A stretch of 64,000 bases of DNA from Terrilactibacillus tamarindi. Lineage in GTDB: Bacteria > Bacillota > Bacilli > Bacillales > Sporolactobacillaceae. Made by a program: the position numbers and the translations under genes. The first letter of the stretch is position 1; each line of letters begins with the position of its first letter. The notes beneath the pieces are model-generated. The model did not search any database, had not been told where the DNA came from, and saw only the letters and a list, made by a program, of their open reading frames with translations. Below are positions 36,976 to 46,325 of this stretch, piece after piece. The stretch covers positions 94,699 through 158,698 of the forward strand of contig NZ_WNHB01000006.1 in assembly GCF_009718825.1 (NCBI RefSeq), in the 5' to 3' direction.

Positions 36976-37578
36976 TTTCATTTTGTTAAAGGAATTTAAT
37001 CCGATTTTGTTGAGTTCTATCTGTAAAAAACAAAGCCAATCAATGTCCAAAAAAACAAGGAGAAAAGCCAATGTTGAAAGAATAAAAAGTAAACCACATG
37101 ATGATAAACTGCCTCGAATAATACGAAAAGAGTATGTGCTTAGAACCAAATATACAAGAGGAGAAAATGAATAAGAGACAAGAAGCCCTTTAAAGAACTT
37201 CTGTACCGAGTCAATAAATTTCTAATTTATTATTAACTTGATATTTATTATGAGTTCTTACTTTCCTTTGCGGAATGAAGATACCGTTTTATCTTACTCA
37301 TTCAATTGTGAAGCTCTTTCTATCTATAATATCCATATACTTCTTAATTAATGGAGCAAAATTGATATAAGCGATTTTTATTCGGAAGGAGATAAAGTGG
37401 TGCTGTTGGGTTTTATTGATTAAGAAACAAAAAAGGTGTAGTTATTATGATTATGCTATTCCCATTCAGAGAATAAGCTGATTCAAGGAGATTTATAAAT
37501 TAGAAAGGCTTAAGGCTTCATCCGTCTCATTTTCAAAATTGAAATAGACAGCTAAAGCCCCAATACCTTCAATTTTGA
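36976..37578. other. Intergenic region between the restriction genes and the minus-strand cluster
   Basis: About 600 bp. A small plus-strand frame at 37044-37174 (MSKKTRRKANVER...) lacks a ribosome site and is not supported. A long imperfect hairpin lies at 37512-37559. Nothing else recognised. Confidence 0.5.
37512..37559 (-). terminator. Imperfect hairpin after the 37579 gene
   Basis: GGCTT..CGTCTCATTTTC pairs with GAAATAGAC..AAGCC; located just past the stop of the minus-strand gene. Confidence 0.55.
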
Positions 37579-38286
37579 TTATTGAGCTTCTGAATCGGGC
37601 TGTTCCAGGTCATCAAAATCTATATTCAATGTTTCAACGTAATCGATGATGCTCCGAACACTCTTATAGACATTTGTTTCATGTAGTGGCGTGTCACTCA
37701 TTGCCCAAGCAAGAAATAGTTGACCAAGAACCGTCAGAACTGGAAATAGAATCTTTTTCCAAGTGCTTACTTCTTCCTCATTTAAATTTCCACTTTGAAC
37801 TTCGGCATCCGTTACATTAACGATAATATTGATTTTAAGGGCCCTATCGAAAAAGTATGGCCGCTTAATTTTCACTTGAATATCTTCCTCATTTAGTTCT
37901 TCTATTTCTTCTACGTCATCATCTGTATCATGAATATATTCACTTAGATTTTCCACAAAAGAACTATTGATTGCAGAAGATATATGGTTAAATAAGGGAG
38001 CAAATTGGTAAGCACTTGAAAAAGCTATTCCCTGATTACTTAAACGAGCTACCGCACTGGTCAATTCAGAAAAATCATGACGTGGAATGTTAATCGTGCC
38101 TAATTTTGACCACAATGGCTCTGTGTAAAAACTGCTTATTAGACTACTTTTAGATACTTCACTTGCTATTAGACCGCTTTTAACAACTTCATTTGCTAAC
38201 ATACTGCCCTTTGCTACTTCACTTGCCAGTGTACTTACCTTTCCAAAAGCACTCGCATGTTCCATATAACTTGCTACTACACTCAT
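37579..38286 (-). CDS. Hypothetical protein with tandem helical repeats
   Basis: 235 residues. Residues 15-55 hold about three 11-residue near-repeats: STLASEVAKGS, SMLANEVVKSG, GLIASEVSKSS. An acidic patch follows (DTDDDVEEIEELNEED), then a hydrophobic stretch KILFPVLTVLGQLFLAWAM that may be a membrane helix. Not recognised. Shape (repeats, then a membrane helix) recalls effector-type proteins, but this is only an impression. Confidence 0.6.
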   Translation of the reverse strand: MSVVASYMEHASAFGKVSTLASEVAKGSMLANEVVKSGLIASEVSKSSLISSFYTEPLWSKLGTINIPRHDFSELTSAVARLSNQGIAFSSAYQFAPLFNHISSAINSSFVENLSEYIHDTDDDVEEIEELNEEDIQVKIKRPYFFDRALKINIIVNVTDAEVQSGNLNEEEVSTWKKILFPVLTVLGQLFLAWAMSDTPLHETNVYKSVRSIIDYVETLNIDFDDLEQPDSEAQ

Positions 38287-38312
38287 TCACATACAATTTC
38301 CGATAATCCCCT

Positions 38313-38720
38313 TTATTTATGCAAATCAAAACCCTTTAGCAATTTATCTACATGATTTTTCTTGCCACGTATTCCTATACCAACAAGATTTAGTTCATGC
38401 GTTTTGAATTTTCCAACCATTGCACGATTATCCTCATCATTATAGGTATTAAACAATTCTTCGGTGTATATCGTAATAACTACTTCTTTTGTTAGAGCCT
38501 TTTGTAATAGCTCATTCATACGTTCACCAGTAGAAGAATGAATCATAATTGGTTGCTGTGACATGGGTAAATATTGAGTATTATCCTTATCTAAATAGGG
38601 CTGTCCAATAATATTTTGAGTTCCCGCAATTCCACTCATAAGGAAAGCTGTAACGTTTAATTTTTGCCACATTTCAAGGTCATCCCTTAAAACAATTTTA
38701 ATTTTGGTATCGAATTCCAT
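38313..38720 (-). CDS. DUF2000-family protein
   Basis: 135 residues. Pattern LNVTAFLMSGIAG, QPIMIHSSTGERMNELLQKALTK and VGIGIRGKKNHVDKLLKGFDLHK fits DUF2000. Probably a peptidyl-tRNA-hydrolase-like fold; function not known. Followed 26 bp downstream by the repeat-containing protein. Confidence 0.75.
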   Translation of the reverse strand: MEFDTKIKIVLRDDLEMWQKLNVTAFLMSGIAGTQNIIGQPYLDKDNTQYLPMSQQPIMIHSSTGERMNELLQKALTKEVVITIYTEELFNTYNDEDNRAMVGKFKTHELNLVGIGIRGKKNHVDKLLKGFDLHK

Positions 38721-38819
38721 GATTACTCTACACCTTTCTTTTTATGATAAAAACTTTCTTTCGCCTAATTAATCGAGTGATAAAATGCGAAGACATCCGT
38801 ACCGCAGGATAAGAAGGTT

Positions 38820-39194
38820 CTATAGGATTATTCCTGAAAAATCTCCTATCAGCACATCTTTCTCGTGTTGATTTTTACATAAGAAAGAGGCTTTGATGCA
38901 TGTTCTGTTACCCTGCTTTTCAAATTGGTCAATGGCTACTTCACAAATTATGGTATCACCAGTCAATACGGGTCTTAAAAACTCCAAACTCATAGTACGA
39001 GCGAGTACGTTGTGTTCGCCTCCTATTTTTGTTGGTAATGTAGCAGTTAGTAACCCATGTACGAAAAGTCTCCCCTGTTCATCAGGCGTAGTATGATGGG
39101 AGGCTTCGTCCTTTGAAATCTTCCTAAACACTTCAACATCTTCTATTGTGAAAGTCCGTTCAAATTTAATAATATCGCCTTCTCTTAAAGACAA
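38820..39194 (-). CDS. MaoC-like hot-dog dehydratase
   Basis: 124 residues. The hydratase motif is replaced by VFRKISKDEASHHTTPD, with HGLLTATLPTKIGG following, as in (R)-specific enoyl hydratase-like proteins. The usual catalytic Asp/His pair is plausible in DEASHH and VHG. Cytoplasmic; could act on an acyl thioester. Alone on the minus strand. Confidence 0.8.
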   Translation of the reverse strand: MSLREGDIIKFERTFTIEDVEVFRKISKDEASHHTTPDEQGRLFVHGLLTATLPTKIGGEHNVLARTMSLEFLRPVLTGDTIICEVAIDQFEKQGNRTCIKASFLCKNQHEKDVLIGDFSGIIL

Positions 39195-39266
39195 TTTTAT
39201 TCCCCCTTTATTTTAATTCCTTTATCCCCTCTTTAAGTCATAATTGGTTACTATGTCACCTTCTCC

Positions 39267-40043
39267 TTAATTTAAATGTGACATAAATTCAAATGCTGTT
39301 GTTCCATATACGCTTTTAAAGTGTTTATTTAAATGGGTTAAATCAACAAAACCACATTCTGCTACTGCTGTATAAATATCTCTATTTTTTTCTATTAATT
39401 GCTTTGCACGTTCTACCTTGCAGTTAAGAAAGTATTGATATGGTGAAATTCCAGTATGAGCCTTGAATAATCGGATAAACTGAAATTTTGATAAATTAAG
39501 CTCCTTACATATCTCTTCAAGTTTAAGTACAGTTTCTAAGTTGGCATGAAGAATATCCTTTGCTTTTCTAATAAGAATGTCATCTTTCTTATTGTCTGTA
39601 GAAAGATTCGTTTGAATAAGGCTATCTGTTAGGGATAAGAATAATTCGTTGCACAAAGCCTCATCTTTTTCACTTAGAATTGCATGAGAAAGATTTAATA
39701 TTTTTTCTTGAATTCTATAATCATACACAATTGGGTTTGAAAAACGTATTATATCCTTTTTCTGGGTAGCCTCTAAAAGCAATTGTGGCTCAATATATAG
39801 CATCACATAATCAAGTCCTGCTTCGTCATGTGCCATTCCATCATGTGCCTGTTCTGGATTAAAAAGCATAACACCATTTTGGTATGATAATTGTAAACTC
39901 CCATCCAAGTTGTAATGTTGAATACCACGCAACGTTACACCTATTGCATACTCCTTGTGAGAATGCTTTTTATATGAAAAATCAGTAATACTTGCTGATA
40001 ATGCAGTAATCCCTGCCGACTTTTTATAGATAAATTTATCCAT
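39267..40043 (-). CDS. AraC-family regulator
   Basis: About 258 residues from ATG 40043. N-terminal cupin-like part (YKKHSHKEYAIGVTLRG, PEQAHDG), C-terminal pair of helix-turn-helix domains (LKLEEICKELNLSKFQFIRLFKAHTGISPYQYFLNCKVERAKQL, AECGFVDLTHLNKHFKSVYGTTAFEF). Divergently? No: it lies on the same strand, 24 bp after the LysE-type exporter, so the two are co-transcribed. It probably regulates that exporter. Confidence 0.88.
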   Translation of the reverse strand: MDKFIYKKSAGITALSASITDFSYKKHSHKEYAIGVTLRGIQHYNLDGSLQLSYQNGVMLFNPEQAHDGMAHDEAGLDYVMLYIEPQLLLEATQKKDIIRFSNPIVYDYRIQEKILNLSHAILSEKDEALCNELFLSLTDSLIQTNLSTDNKKDDILIRKAKDILHANLETVLKLEEICKELNLSKFQFIRLFKAHTGISPYQYFLNCKVERAKQLIEKNRDIYTAVAECGFVDLTHLNKHFKSVYGTTAFEFMSHLN

Positions 40044-40067
40044 TAAATTCACCTCTTATTTAGCTTC

Positions 40068-40643
40068 CTACAACCATATCATGATTCCAGAGTAAGCTAA
40101 AAATAATGCCATTAATACATTAACAATCTTATCATGTTTTTGTAAAAGCTCTTTGAAGATTGTACCGAATAGGACCCATGTAATAAATGCTAAAAATCCA
40201 ATTACAGTTACAGCGATAACACTTATCGTCAAAGCTGGAATTGCGGTATAGTAGGGTATCACAAAACTGGGAATTACAGTCATTGTAAATAGTACGACCT
40301 TGGGATTTAAAAACTGCATAAGAAAGCCTGAGATAAAAGTGCCAGATTCGTTTACAGTTGGTTTTGATGTATCCGATTTGTAAATTTGAAAAGCGAGGTA
40401 GAACATATAAACGCTTCCGATTATCTGCATAACAATTAAAATTTTAGGTATTATCGTTATAAGCATCGTATTCAACATAGCAGAAATAACAAGTAATAAA
40501 CCAAAAGCAATCGTTGCTCCATACGTATATTCCATTGCCTTTTTTGTCCCCATATTATGCACTGTGGATAATATGACGATATTAGTAGGTCCTGGTGTAA
40601 ACGTAACAATAAAACAGTATATTAAAAAAGATGTAATATTCAT
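40068..40643 (-). CDS. LysE/RhtB-family amino-acid exporter
   Basis: About 191 residues from ATG 40643 (AAGGGAG eight bases upstream). Six hydrophobic helices; the family motif FTPGPTNIVILSTVHNMGTKKAM is near the start, and FLMQFLNPKVVLF in the middle. Exports an amino acid or related metabolite across the membrane. Paired with an AraC regulator, a common arrangement for this family. Confidence 0.88.
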   Translation of the reverse strand: MNITSFLIYCFIVTFTPGPTNIVILSTVHNMGTKKAMEYTYGATIAFGLLLVISAMLNTMLITIIPKILIVMQIIGSVYMFYLAFQIYKSDTSKPTVNESGTFISGFLMQFLNPKVVLFTMTVIPSFVIPYYTAIPALTISVIAVTVIGFLAFITWVLFGTIFKELLQKHDKIVNVLMALFLAYSGIMIWL

Positions 40644-40777
40644 GATGAAAACTCCCTTCAAGGTATTATCATGCAATTATACATCCTAAACTTTACTGGC
40701 TTATAGTATATTATTGCAGGATTATCTCTACAAATTTAGCCTTAAAGTAAAAACCCTTTTCTTAGTGGATTAACGCC

Positions 40778-41161
40778 TTATTCACCTACATATTCTACCT
40801 TAATGCCATTTACTCTTGTATCCTTTTCAAAGGTTCTTGATGACTCCTTATAATTTATCCGCAGATTTTTTTCATTTACCCACTCAATTGTGAATTTACC
40901 GTCTGACACAAACGTATTTCCAGATTGATTCGGTAGTTCGTCACCTTCATCCATAATGGATAATTGGAATGATACACTCGTAGTCGCTCCGCAATCTCGA
41001 CTGAATAAATAAGCGACTATTTCACCATCTGGCGATGGAACTCCTTGAATTATTTCATTTCTACACATACTACCAAATAATAAGTCCAACACATATTTTC
41101 CACCCATAAATATTGCAACGATAATAACTATTGATATCAACATGCGTTTTACTATTTTCAT
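40778..41161 (-). CDS. DUF5412-like small secreted/anchored protein
   Basis: 127 residues. One N-terminal membrane helix (MLISIVIIVAIFMGGKYVLDLLFG) then an outside domain with the pattern PSPDGEIVAYLFSRDCGATTSVSFQLSI, typical of DUF5412. Two cysteines (MCRNE, DCGA) could form a disulfide. Function unknown. Confidence 0.75.
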   Translation of the reverse strand: MKIVKRMLISIVIIVAIFMGGKYVLDLLFGSMCRNEIIQGVPSPDGEIVAYLFSRDCGATTSVSFQLSIMDEGDELPNQSGNTFVSDGKFTIEWVNEKNLRINYKESSRTFEKDTRVNGIKVEYVGE

Positions 41162-41405
41162 TTATTATCATCCCTTCAATTACACAGAACGTGTGAAAGA
41201 AGCCTTCTACCTAATTCAAGTATGGCTGAAAAAAAAGATGTGAAATCCATTTAATCAAAGGAAATAAGTTCTGCCAACGTCTTTCCTAAATGTTGATTGT
41301 TTTCAAAATCTATTGGCTTTGTAATAGGATACCCACTTCCAATCTATAATCTAATAGTTTTACACAGCAGGAGTAATCATTTTACATTGGGAAAGGATGC
41401 AGAGC

Positions 41406-41600
41406 ATGAAAAAGGTGGAGATAATTCTTTCAGAAGAGTTAGAACAGGAAATAGATGAAATTATACAACTCAAGTCTTATGACATTTATGTAGCAAAAGA
41501 AGAAGTTATTTTGAAGGTGTTGGAGCTGTACACAAGCCGATACAAAAGCATGGTTAAAGGCTCGGTAAACGCCATTGATAATGCAACAAAAAGGAAATAG
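41406..41600 (+). CDS. Small ribbon-helix-helix-like protein
   Basis: 64 residues from ATG 41406 (AAAGGA eight bases ahead). MKKVEIILSEELEQEIDEII has a beta strand then helix as in MetJ/Arc antitoxin-type repressors. No toxin gene is adjacent in the same direction. Terminator at 41600-41620. Confidence 0.55.
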   Translation: MKKVEIILSEELEQEIDEIIQLKSYDIYVAKEEVILKVLELYTSRYKSMVKGSVNAIDNATKRK

Positions 41601-41620
41601 AAGCCCTCCACAGGGCCTCT
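41600..41620 (+). terminator. Terminator after the small RHH-like gene
   Basis: GAAGCCCT and AGGGCCTC arms. A closely similar terminator follows the metalloprotease gene at 43112-43133. Confidence 0.65.
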
Positions 41621-41661
41621 GTTACTATCCTATTTCTCTTTCATTTACATAAATCGACACT

Positions 41662-41858
41662 TCACTCGTATTTCTCTTTTACCTTGCTCAAATCGCCTGT
41701 AAATGGCTTTAACGTAATCCTATACAGCTCCCCATTTAGCTTAATGAGCATTTCTTTTCTATACCAGCCCATAAATTCTGGTTTTTTTCTTCTCCTCTCT
41801 TTGAACTGACCAATTTACTGTAATATTTCAGGTCATTATATGACACGATTTCATTCAT
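41662..41858 (-). pseudogene. Small protein gene with poly-A frameshift
   Basis: ATG 41856-41858 opens MNEIVSYNDLKYYSKLVSS, then at a run of seven A the frame is lost; adding one A joins it to EFMGWYRKEMLIKLNGELYR and ITLKPFTGDLSKVKEKYE up to a stop at 41662. The span is 197 nt, one base short of a multiple of three. A copy of its 3' end with the neighbouring terminator lies at 43140-43245. Confidence 0.55.
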
Positions 41859-42121
41859 TTACCCATAATACTTCTCTTCCAAAGTTTCTTATTTATCAAT
41901 TCTAAAAATTTGCTGGATTACCTACATTTCATTTGAATCGAGACTGTTTAAGAGACTTGTGTATTTCAAGTAAAAAAAATTCCTATTGACCTTTACGTTG
42001 CGTAATACCTTACAGTAGCAATTGAGAATAAAATACTAATAAAAAAGTGAAGGTTTATCTAAATTCTTGGGCGTTGCTACTATGTCTTAGGGATAATATC
42101 AAAATATTAGAGGTGGTTACA

Positions 42122-43021
42122 ATGAAATTAAGAATTGAAAATACAATAGAACAATATGACAAATTGTTCTCTATGGTAGAGGAAGAAAGAGAAAATTACT
42201 TTCGTTACTCAATGATGAAACAATTTGAAGAAATGTGGAATACAATTAGTGTCCCCTTAGTTGCTAAGCAACCTAATGGATATGATGTAGTAATGGCTAC
42301 ACAAATGCTTGGTTATCTGAATGTAATGGAAACCGAAACTGGAAAAATAGCGTTAGAAAATTTAAAAGAAAATCAAACCCTTCAAACAGCTTATAATGCT
42401 TTAAGTAATTGTTTAAATTTTATTCAAGAGAATAATATGAATATTAATGCTAATGAGTTGAAATTTGGTTTATATATTGCTGACCCAAAAAAGTTGGAAT
42501 TACAAAAGGGTTATTGCGGTTTTGGAGGAATTCCAGGGTTTATTCAAGTGTCTATTTACCCTAATCCTTATAATATCCCAAGATTTCCTGCGGTAATTGC
42601 ACATGAATTTCATCATAATATCCGATTTTCTTATTTTGAGTGGGACCATGGGAACGTTACCGTTGGTGATTACTTAATTATAGAGGGTTTAGCAGAGTCA
42701 TTTGCAAAAGAACTTTATGGAGAAGACGTTTTGGGACCTTGGGTTACTTCTTTCGATAATGAGGACTTAGAATACTCAATCGAGGTAATAAAGGATTCAT
42801 TAGATATTAAAGGATTTGCTGAAGTCAGCAGTTATATGTTTGGTGATACCATCGCAAAAGAACAAGGTTATCAACCTGTTGGCTTATCACCATTTGCAGG
42901 TTATGCGGTAGGATACCAAGCAGTTCAATCCTTTATGAAAGAGAATAATATAGGGATAAGAGAAGCTACTTTACTTAGTACAGATGAAATACTAAGCAAT
43001 TGTAGGCTGTTTTCCAAATGA
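42122..43021 (+). CDS. DUF2268-type zinc metalloprotease
   Basis: 299 residues from ATG 42122 (AGAGGTGG ahead). The zinc motif HEFHH is at 161-165 in PAVIAHEFHHNIRF, followed 38 residues later by EGLAESFAKELYG, giving the third ligand of the gluzincin type. No signal peptide. The family is predicted to be a Zn-dependent protease; its targets are unknown. Flanked by duplicated DNA on both sides, so it may have entered as a unit. Confidence 0.8.
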   Translation: MKLRIENTIEQYDKLFSMVEEERENYFRYSMMKQFEEMWNTISVPLVAKQPNGYDVVMATQMLGYLNVMETETGKIALENLKENQTLQTAYNALSNCLNFIQENNMNINANELKFGLYIADPKKLELQKGYCGFGGIPGFIQVSIYPNPYNIPRFPAVIAHEFHHNIRFSYFEWDHGNVTVGDYLIIEGLAESFAKELYGEDVLGPWVTSFDNEDLEYSIEVIKDSLDIKGFAEVSSYMFGDTIAKEQGYQPVGLSPFAGYAVGYQAVQSFMKENNIGIREATLLSTDEILSNCRLFSK

Positions 43022-43111
43022 CCTGTTTCAAATAATGTGTATTATTACTATTGTTTAAGCATTGTAGAATAGCTCGATACATGCAAAGAGAAATGTTCTA
43101 AGAAAGCAATA

Positions 43112-43133
43112 GAAGCCCCTCCCCAGGGGCTTC
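43112..43133 (+). terminator. Terminator after the metalloprotease gene
   Basis: GAAGCCCCT and AGGGGCTTC arms with a short CCCC loop region, then a T-rich tail. Confidence 0.8.
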
Positions 43134-43139
43134 CGTTAT

Positions 43140-43245
43140 TATTATCCTCTTTCTCTTTAATTTACAAACTCGACTTCACCCTCATAATTCTCTTTTATCT
43201 TGCTCAAATCGCATGTAAATGACTTTAGCGTAGCCATGGCCCCTT
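43140..43245 (-). pseudogene. Duplicated 3' fragment of the 41662-41858 gene
   Basis: On the minus strand ATLKSFTCDLSKIKENYEGEVEFVN matches ITLKPFTGDLSKVKEKYE of the first copy. It has no start and the upstream half is missing. The adjoining terminator is duplicated too. Confidence 0.6.
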
Positions 43246-43460
43246 ATTAAATTTAGTGTCACTGTATTATAGTGATTAGGTGACTGATTCAAAAATAGGT
43301 AGCATGATTAAGCCAACAAAAAAAGACCAACTTAAGCAGTCCCTTAGTTGTTCCTTTCTTTTATTCTTGCACACATAGCGTTCTATTTTTCTGCTACATG
43401 CTTTCATAATTAACTTGTTTGGCAAATATGTTTTCTTCCTGCTTTTCCTCTCTTTTCCCC

Positions 43461-44228
43461 CTACTTATGCTCTTCCTCTATCTTATCTCCGTAATAATCT
43501 ATTCCAATTTCCCTACGTAAATCTTCCATATGCTTTATTTCTTCCTCGTCTGATGGTGGAAATGGGATACCGTTCCACTCACTGTACCTTATATCAGAGT
43601 AAAGGGTAGTTCCAATTACAATATAATTCTCCTCATTCAGAAGGTCTCCGTACTTATTTAGAATGTACAGAACTCCATCCATATCTTTACAAGGAATTGC
43701 AATGTAGTCGCTAACAAAAATGTTCTTAATATCCTCTGTGGAAAATGGTAAAGAAGGGTTGGAGAGACTGATACCGCCTATCGAATTTAATTTAGCTTCT
43801 GGACTAATCCAAACTGCCTCAAATTGTTCTCTATTTAAAAATGCGGTAACATTGTCATCATTATCTTTGTTAAATTCCGAATCAATGACAGCTTTGATAA
43901 GAGAGGCTACCTTCTTATATCTATCATGACATTTTCTAAAAGCAATTAGTGTTTGAAAAAACGGATTATTTGTTTCTTCAAATAGTTCTTCCAAGATTTT
44001 ATTGGATATCGTTTTTCCTTGAATAGCTTCTCTTCTTAATAGACTGTTATTAATAAATCCGATTACATGACGATTGTTTGTAAAATCAATATTCGCATAT
44101 TTGAAAAGGTCCAACTTTATTTTTTCCTTTTCCGTTACCGAATACTTTAACATTGCTTGGGTGTAAGCTGGATTGATTCCATAGCCTGTACCGTTAACTC
44201 TGTTTAAAATGGTTTCTACAGTGTACAA
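43461..44228 (-). CDS. Hypothetical protein
   Basis: 255 residues, not recognised. Helical N-terminal half (VNGTGYGINPAYTQAML, KCHDRYKKVASLIKAVID), mixed C-terminal half ending in a charged tail. No catalytic motif. Single gene on the minus strand. Confidence 0.6.
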   Translation of the reverse strand: MYTVETILNRVNGTGYGINPAYTQAMLKYSVTEKEKIKLDLFKYANIDFTNNRHVIGFINNSLLRREAIQGKTISNKILEELFEETNNPFFQTLIAFRKCHDRYKKVASLIKAVIDSEFNKDNDDNVTAFLNREQFEAVWISPEAKLNSIGGISLSNPSLPFSTEDIKNIFVSDYIAIPCKDMDGVLYILNKYGDLLNEENYIVIGTTLYSDIRYSEWNGIPFPPSDEEEIKHMEDLRREIGIDYYGDKIEEEHK

Positions 44229-44922
44229 ATTGGCTCAACTCCTTCCTTAAAATATCTAATATAGCGATGTCATGTTGCTTGTTTATCGTAAATAAATTCT
44301 ATTTGATTATATCTTTTGCTTTAATCAAGAAATAGCTTAGAGTGGTTCTATAACGTCTTAGAATGGTTCTATAGGTAATCTGGGGACTTATGGATAAAAA
44401 CTGCTGTTTGTAGGGAGTCAATGAGTAATATCCATTATATCGCCTGTATAGGCTTTTATTTATTATTGTGTCGAAACATCTTAGATTTATTTGCAATAGA
44501 AGCAATCCCAACAGATATAATCAATTCATGGAAAGGGAACTACGACAATTTTCATATATGTGTCTTGTCTCTCTAACAGATTTTGATTAAAAGTTGCCCT
44601 TGATTTTTTATAATTAACTTTGACTTTTCAAGAGAAAATTGATGCAATTGAATAGAAGGCTGTAAAGCCGAAAAAATGTATAAAACAGTAAAGTCCTAAA
44701 AAACTTTATTCCTACTTTAGATAAAGGAGTACGACATTTCAAATCAGTTTTTCTTTTTTTCTTTGCTGTATATAGGTTTATGTTTTCCGAAAGTTATGAA
44801 GGTCTATAAACCCTTATGTATCAAGGTTTAACTGCCCTTTCCGCCTTAAAAATTCACTTTCCTATTTTCGTCTCAATTCTTCTATTATTCAAGCAAAAAT
44901 CACAAAAGAACCTGTATCATTG
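44229..44922. other. Non-coding region with 21-bp-spaced direct repeats
   Basis: About 690 bp. Repeats CTTAGAGTGGTTCTATA (44336-44352) and CTTAGAATGGTTCTATA (44357-44373) are 21 bp apart, about two helical turns, so one face of the DNA can hold two protein copies. Later there is GAATAGAAGGCTGTAAAGCC, similar to 32520-32540. Iterons or an operator are possible. Confidence 0.45.
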
Positions 44923-45345
44923 CTACAAGTTCTTTTTAATATGCTGAAATCTTTTTGTATAATCAACCGCTCTCCGATTAACCTTAGACAGAGCCATTTC
45001 CAATTCCTTCTCTTTCTTTTCCTCCTGTCTTCTCTCCTGCTCTTGTTTCCTTGCCTTTACCCTCTTTTCGATTTCTTTTCCACGTTTGCCAAGACGTTTT
45101 CGATTAAATTCAGCAAGTAAGCCATATTTTTTTGATTCGGCAAATTCCTTAACCGATAATGCCTGTTCCGTTGTAAACAATCGCTGACCGTTAATTACAA
45201 GTGGCTCTGGAATCAATCGTTCCTTTCCACTCTCAGCCAACCTGTCGCTATACTTGCACCATTGAGCAATTGTGGCTGGACTACGATTTACATATACCCC
45301 TAAATCACCTGTGGTAAGGTATTTTTGCCCTTCAATGATTCTCAC
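44923..45345 (-). CDS. MerR-like HTH protein with coiled-coil tail
   Basis: 140 residues. N-terminal helix-turn-helix TTGDLGVYVNRSPATIAQWCKYSDRL with a winged segment LFTTEQAL, then a very charged helix (GKRGKEIEKRVKARKQEQERRQEEKKEKELE). The layout recalls RacA/centromere-binding or MerR-like plasmid proteins. Overlaps the upstream gene of the same architecture by 4 bp. Confidence 0.65.
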   Translation of the reverse strand: MRIIEGQKYLTTGDLGVYVNRSPATIAQWCKYSDRLAESGKERLIPEPLVINGQRLFTTEQALSVKEFAESKKYGLLAEFNRKRLGKRGKEIEKRVKARKQEQERRQEEKKEKELEMALSKVNRRAVDYTKRFQHIKKNL

Positions 45346-45671
45346 CTTTTCTCTCCCCCTTCTAATTGAGCCAATTTTTTCTTTAGGCTCTCGTTTTCCT
45401 GCTTTAACTTTTGATAAGTGGTTTCTTTTCGATATTGCTTCAAATCTCCCTTTTTTAACTTGGCAATTCCAGCTCGAATCTCTTTCACCTCAGATTGCTT
45501 AAAATGCTGAACATTGTTTATCTTCGTTGGATTGGGTAAAAAGCCATCCTCTCCGTTCTCTTTCATCTGGCGGTCAATCTTTACATAGTTGAACAAACTT
45601 TCAGGGGAAAGATTGATTAGAAATGCAACCTCTTTAATCTTGTAATGAAGCTCCCCATTTTTTCGTTTCAA
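45342..45671 (-). CDS. MerR-like HTH protein with coiled-coil tail
   Basis: 109 residues. IKEVAFLINLSPESLFNYVKIDRQMKENGEDGFLPNPTKIN is the same helix-turn-helix plan as the next gene (both contain ..P.P..IN..Q.F...). Coiled-coil tail YQKLKQENESLKKKLAQLEGG. The two overlapping genes are probably a duplicated pair that act together, perhaps as heteromers. Confidence 0.65.
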   Translation of the reverse strand: MKRKNGELHYKIKEVAFLINLSPESLFNYVKIDRQMKENGEDGFLPNPTKINNVQHFKQSEVKEIRAGIAKLKKGDLKQYRKETTYQKLKQENESLKKKLAQLEGGEKR

Positions 45672-45788
45672 AGTTCTCTCCTCCTTCCTGTTTTTGGATA
45701 TGATAGGGTTTTGGTGTAAAATTTGATACGGAAACTATTAGTTTTTTGTTCTTTGGACAAAAATTGGAAAGGTGCTTTTATGATATTT

Positions 45789-46325
45789 TTAAAGGTTGAT
45801 AGGGTTCTTTGATTTGAATTCTGCAATGATATCGTTCAATAGTTCGTTTTTCTTCTTGCTATGATAGACACCGTATAGCTTTAAATACATGTCCAAATCT
45901 GGTGCGAGGAATATCGTTTGCTGAACCCCTCCTGCCTTCTCGCTCCAAGGAAGATACTGCCCTTCTTCCCTTGATTTAGCATCCTTTTCATTGCTTTCTG
46001 CCACTCTATTTTCTATTCTGGAATCATCTTTCACTTTGTTCTGTGTTTTATAGCATTGAAGGCAATAGGTGTCAAAATACTCATTCGTTTTACCTTTATT
46101 ACATAGCTTATAAGTTTGGTTAATATCTTCCCACCCATCGTTATCAAGTTTATACGCAAGATGCCATTGATTGCATGAAGGACAAAGCACTTGGAGTTCT
46201 TTTACATCCTCTACATAGCGATGATTTACAACCGTCTTTCCTCTCTTTTTTAAACTGATTTGAAAAGGCATTGGGAGAGCTATGCCTTCAATTAAAACGT
46301 CTTTGTTTTTTAGCTTTAAGTCCAT
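45789..46325 (-). CDS. Zinc-ribbon hypothetical protein
   Basis: 178 residues. CPSCNQWH and later CLQC form a four-Cys zinc site near residues 48-90. The C-terminal half ends LYGVYHSKKKNELLNDIIAEFKSKNPI, similar to ribbon-helix-helix tails. Not recognised. May bind nucleic acid. Confidence 0.55.
   Translation of the reverse strand: MDLKLKNKDVLIEGIALPMPFQISLKKRGKTVVNHRYVEDVKELQVLCPSCNQWHLAYKLDNDGWEDINQTYKLCNKGKTNEYFDTYCLQCYKTQNKVKDDSRIENRVAESNEKDAKSREEGQYLPWSEKAGGVQQTIFLAPDLDMYLKLYGVYHSKKKNELLNDIIAEFKSKNPINL

Noticed and set aside
36881..37174. 97-residue plus-strand frame after the restriction gene
   Set aside because: Crosses the restriction-modification terminator and has no ribosome site.
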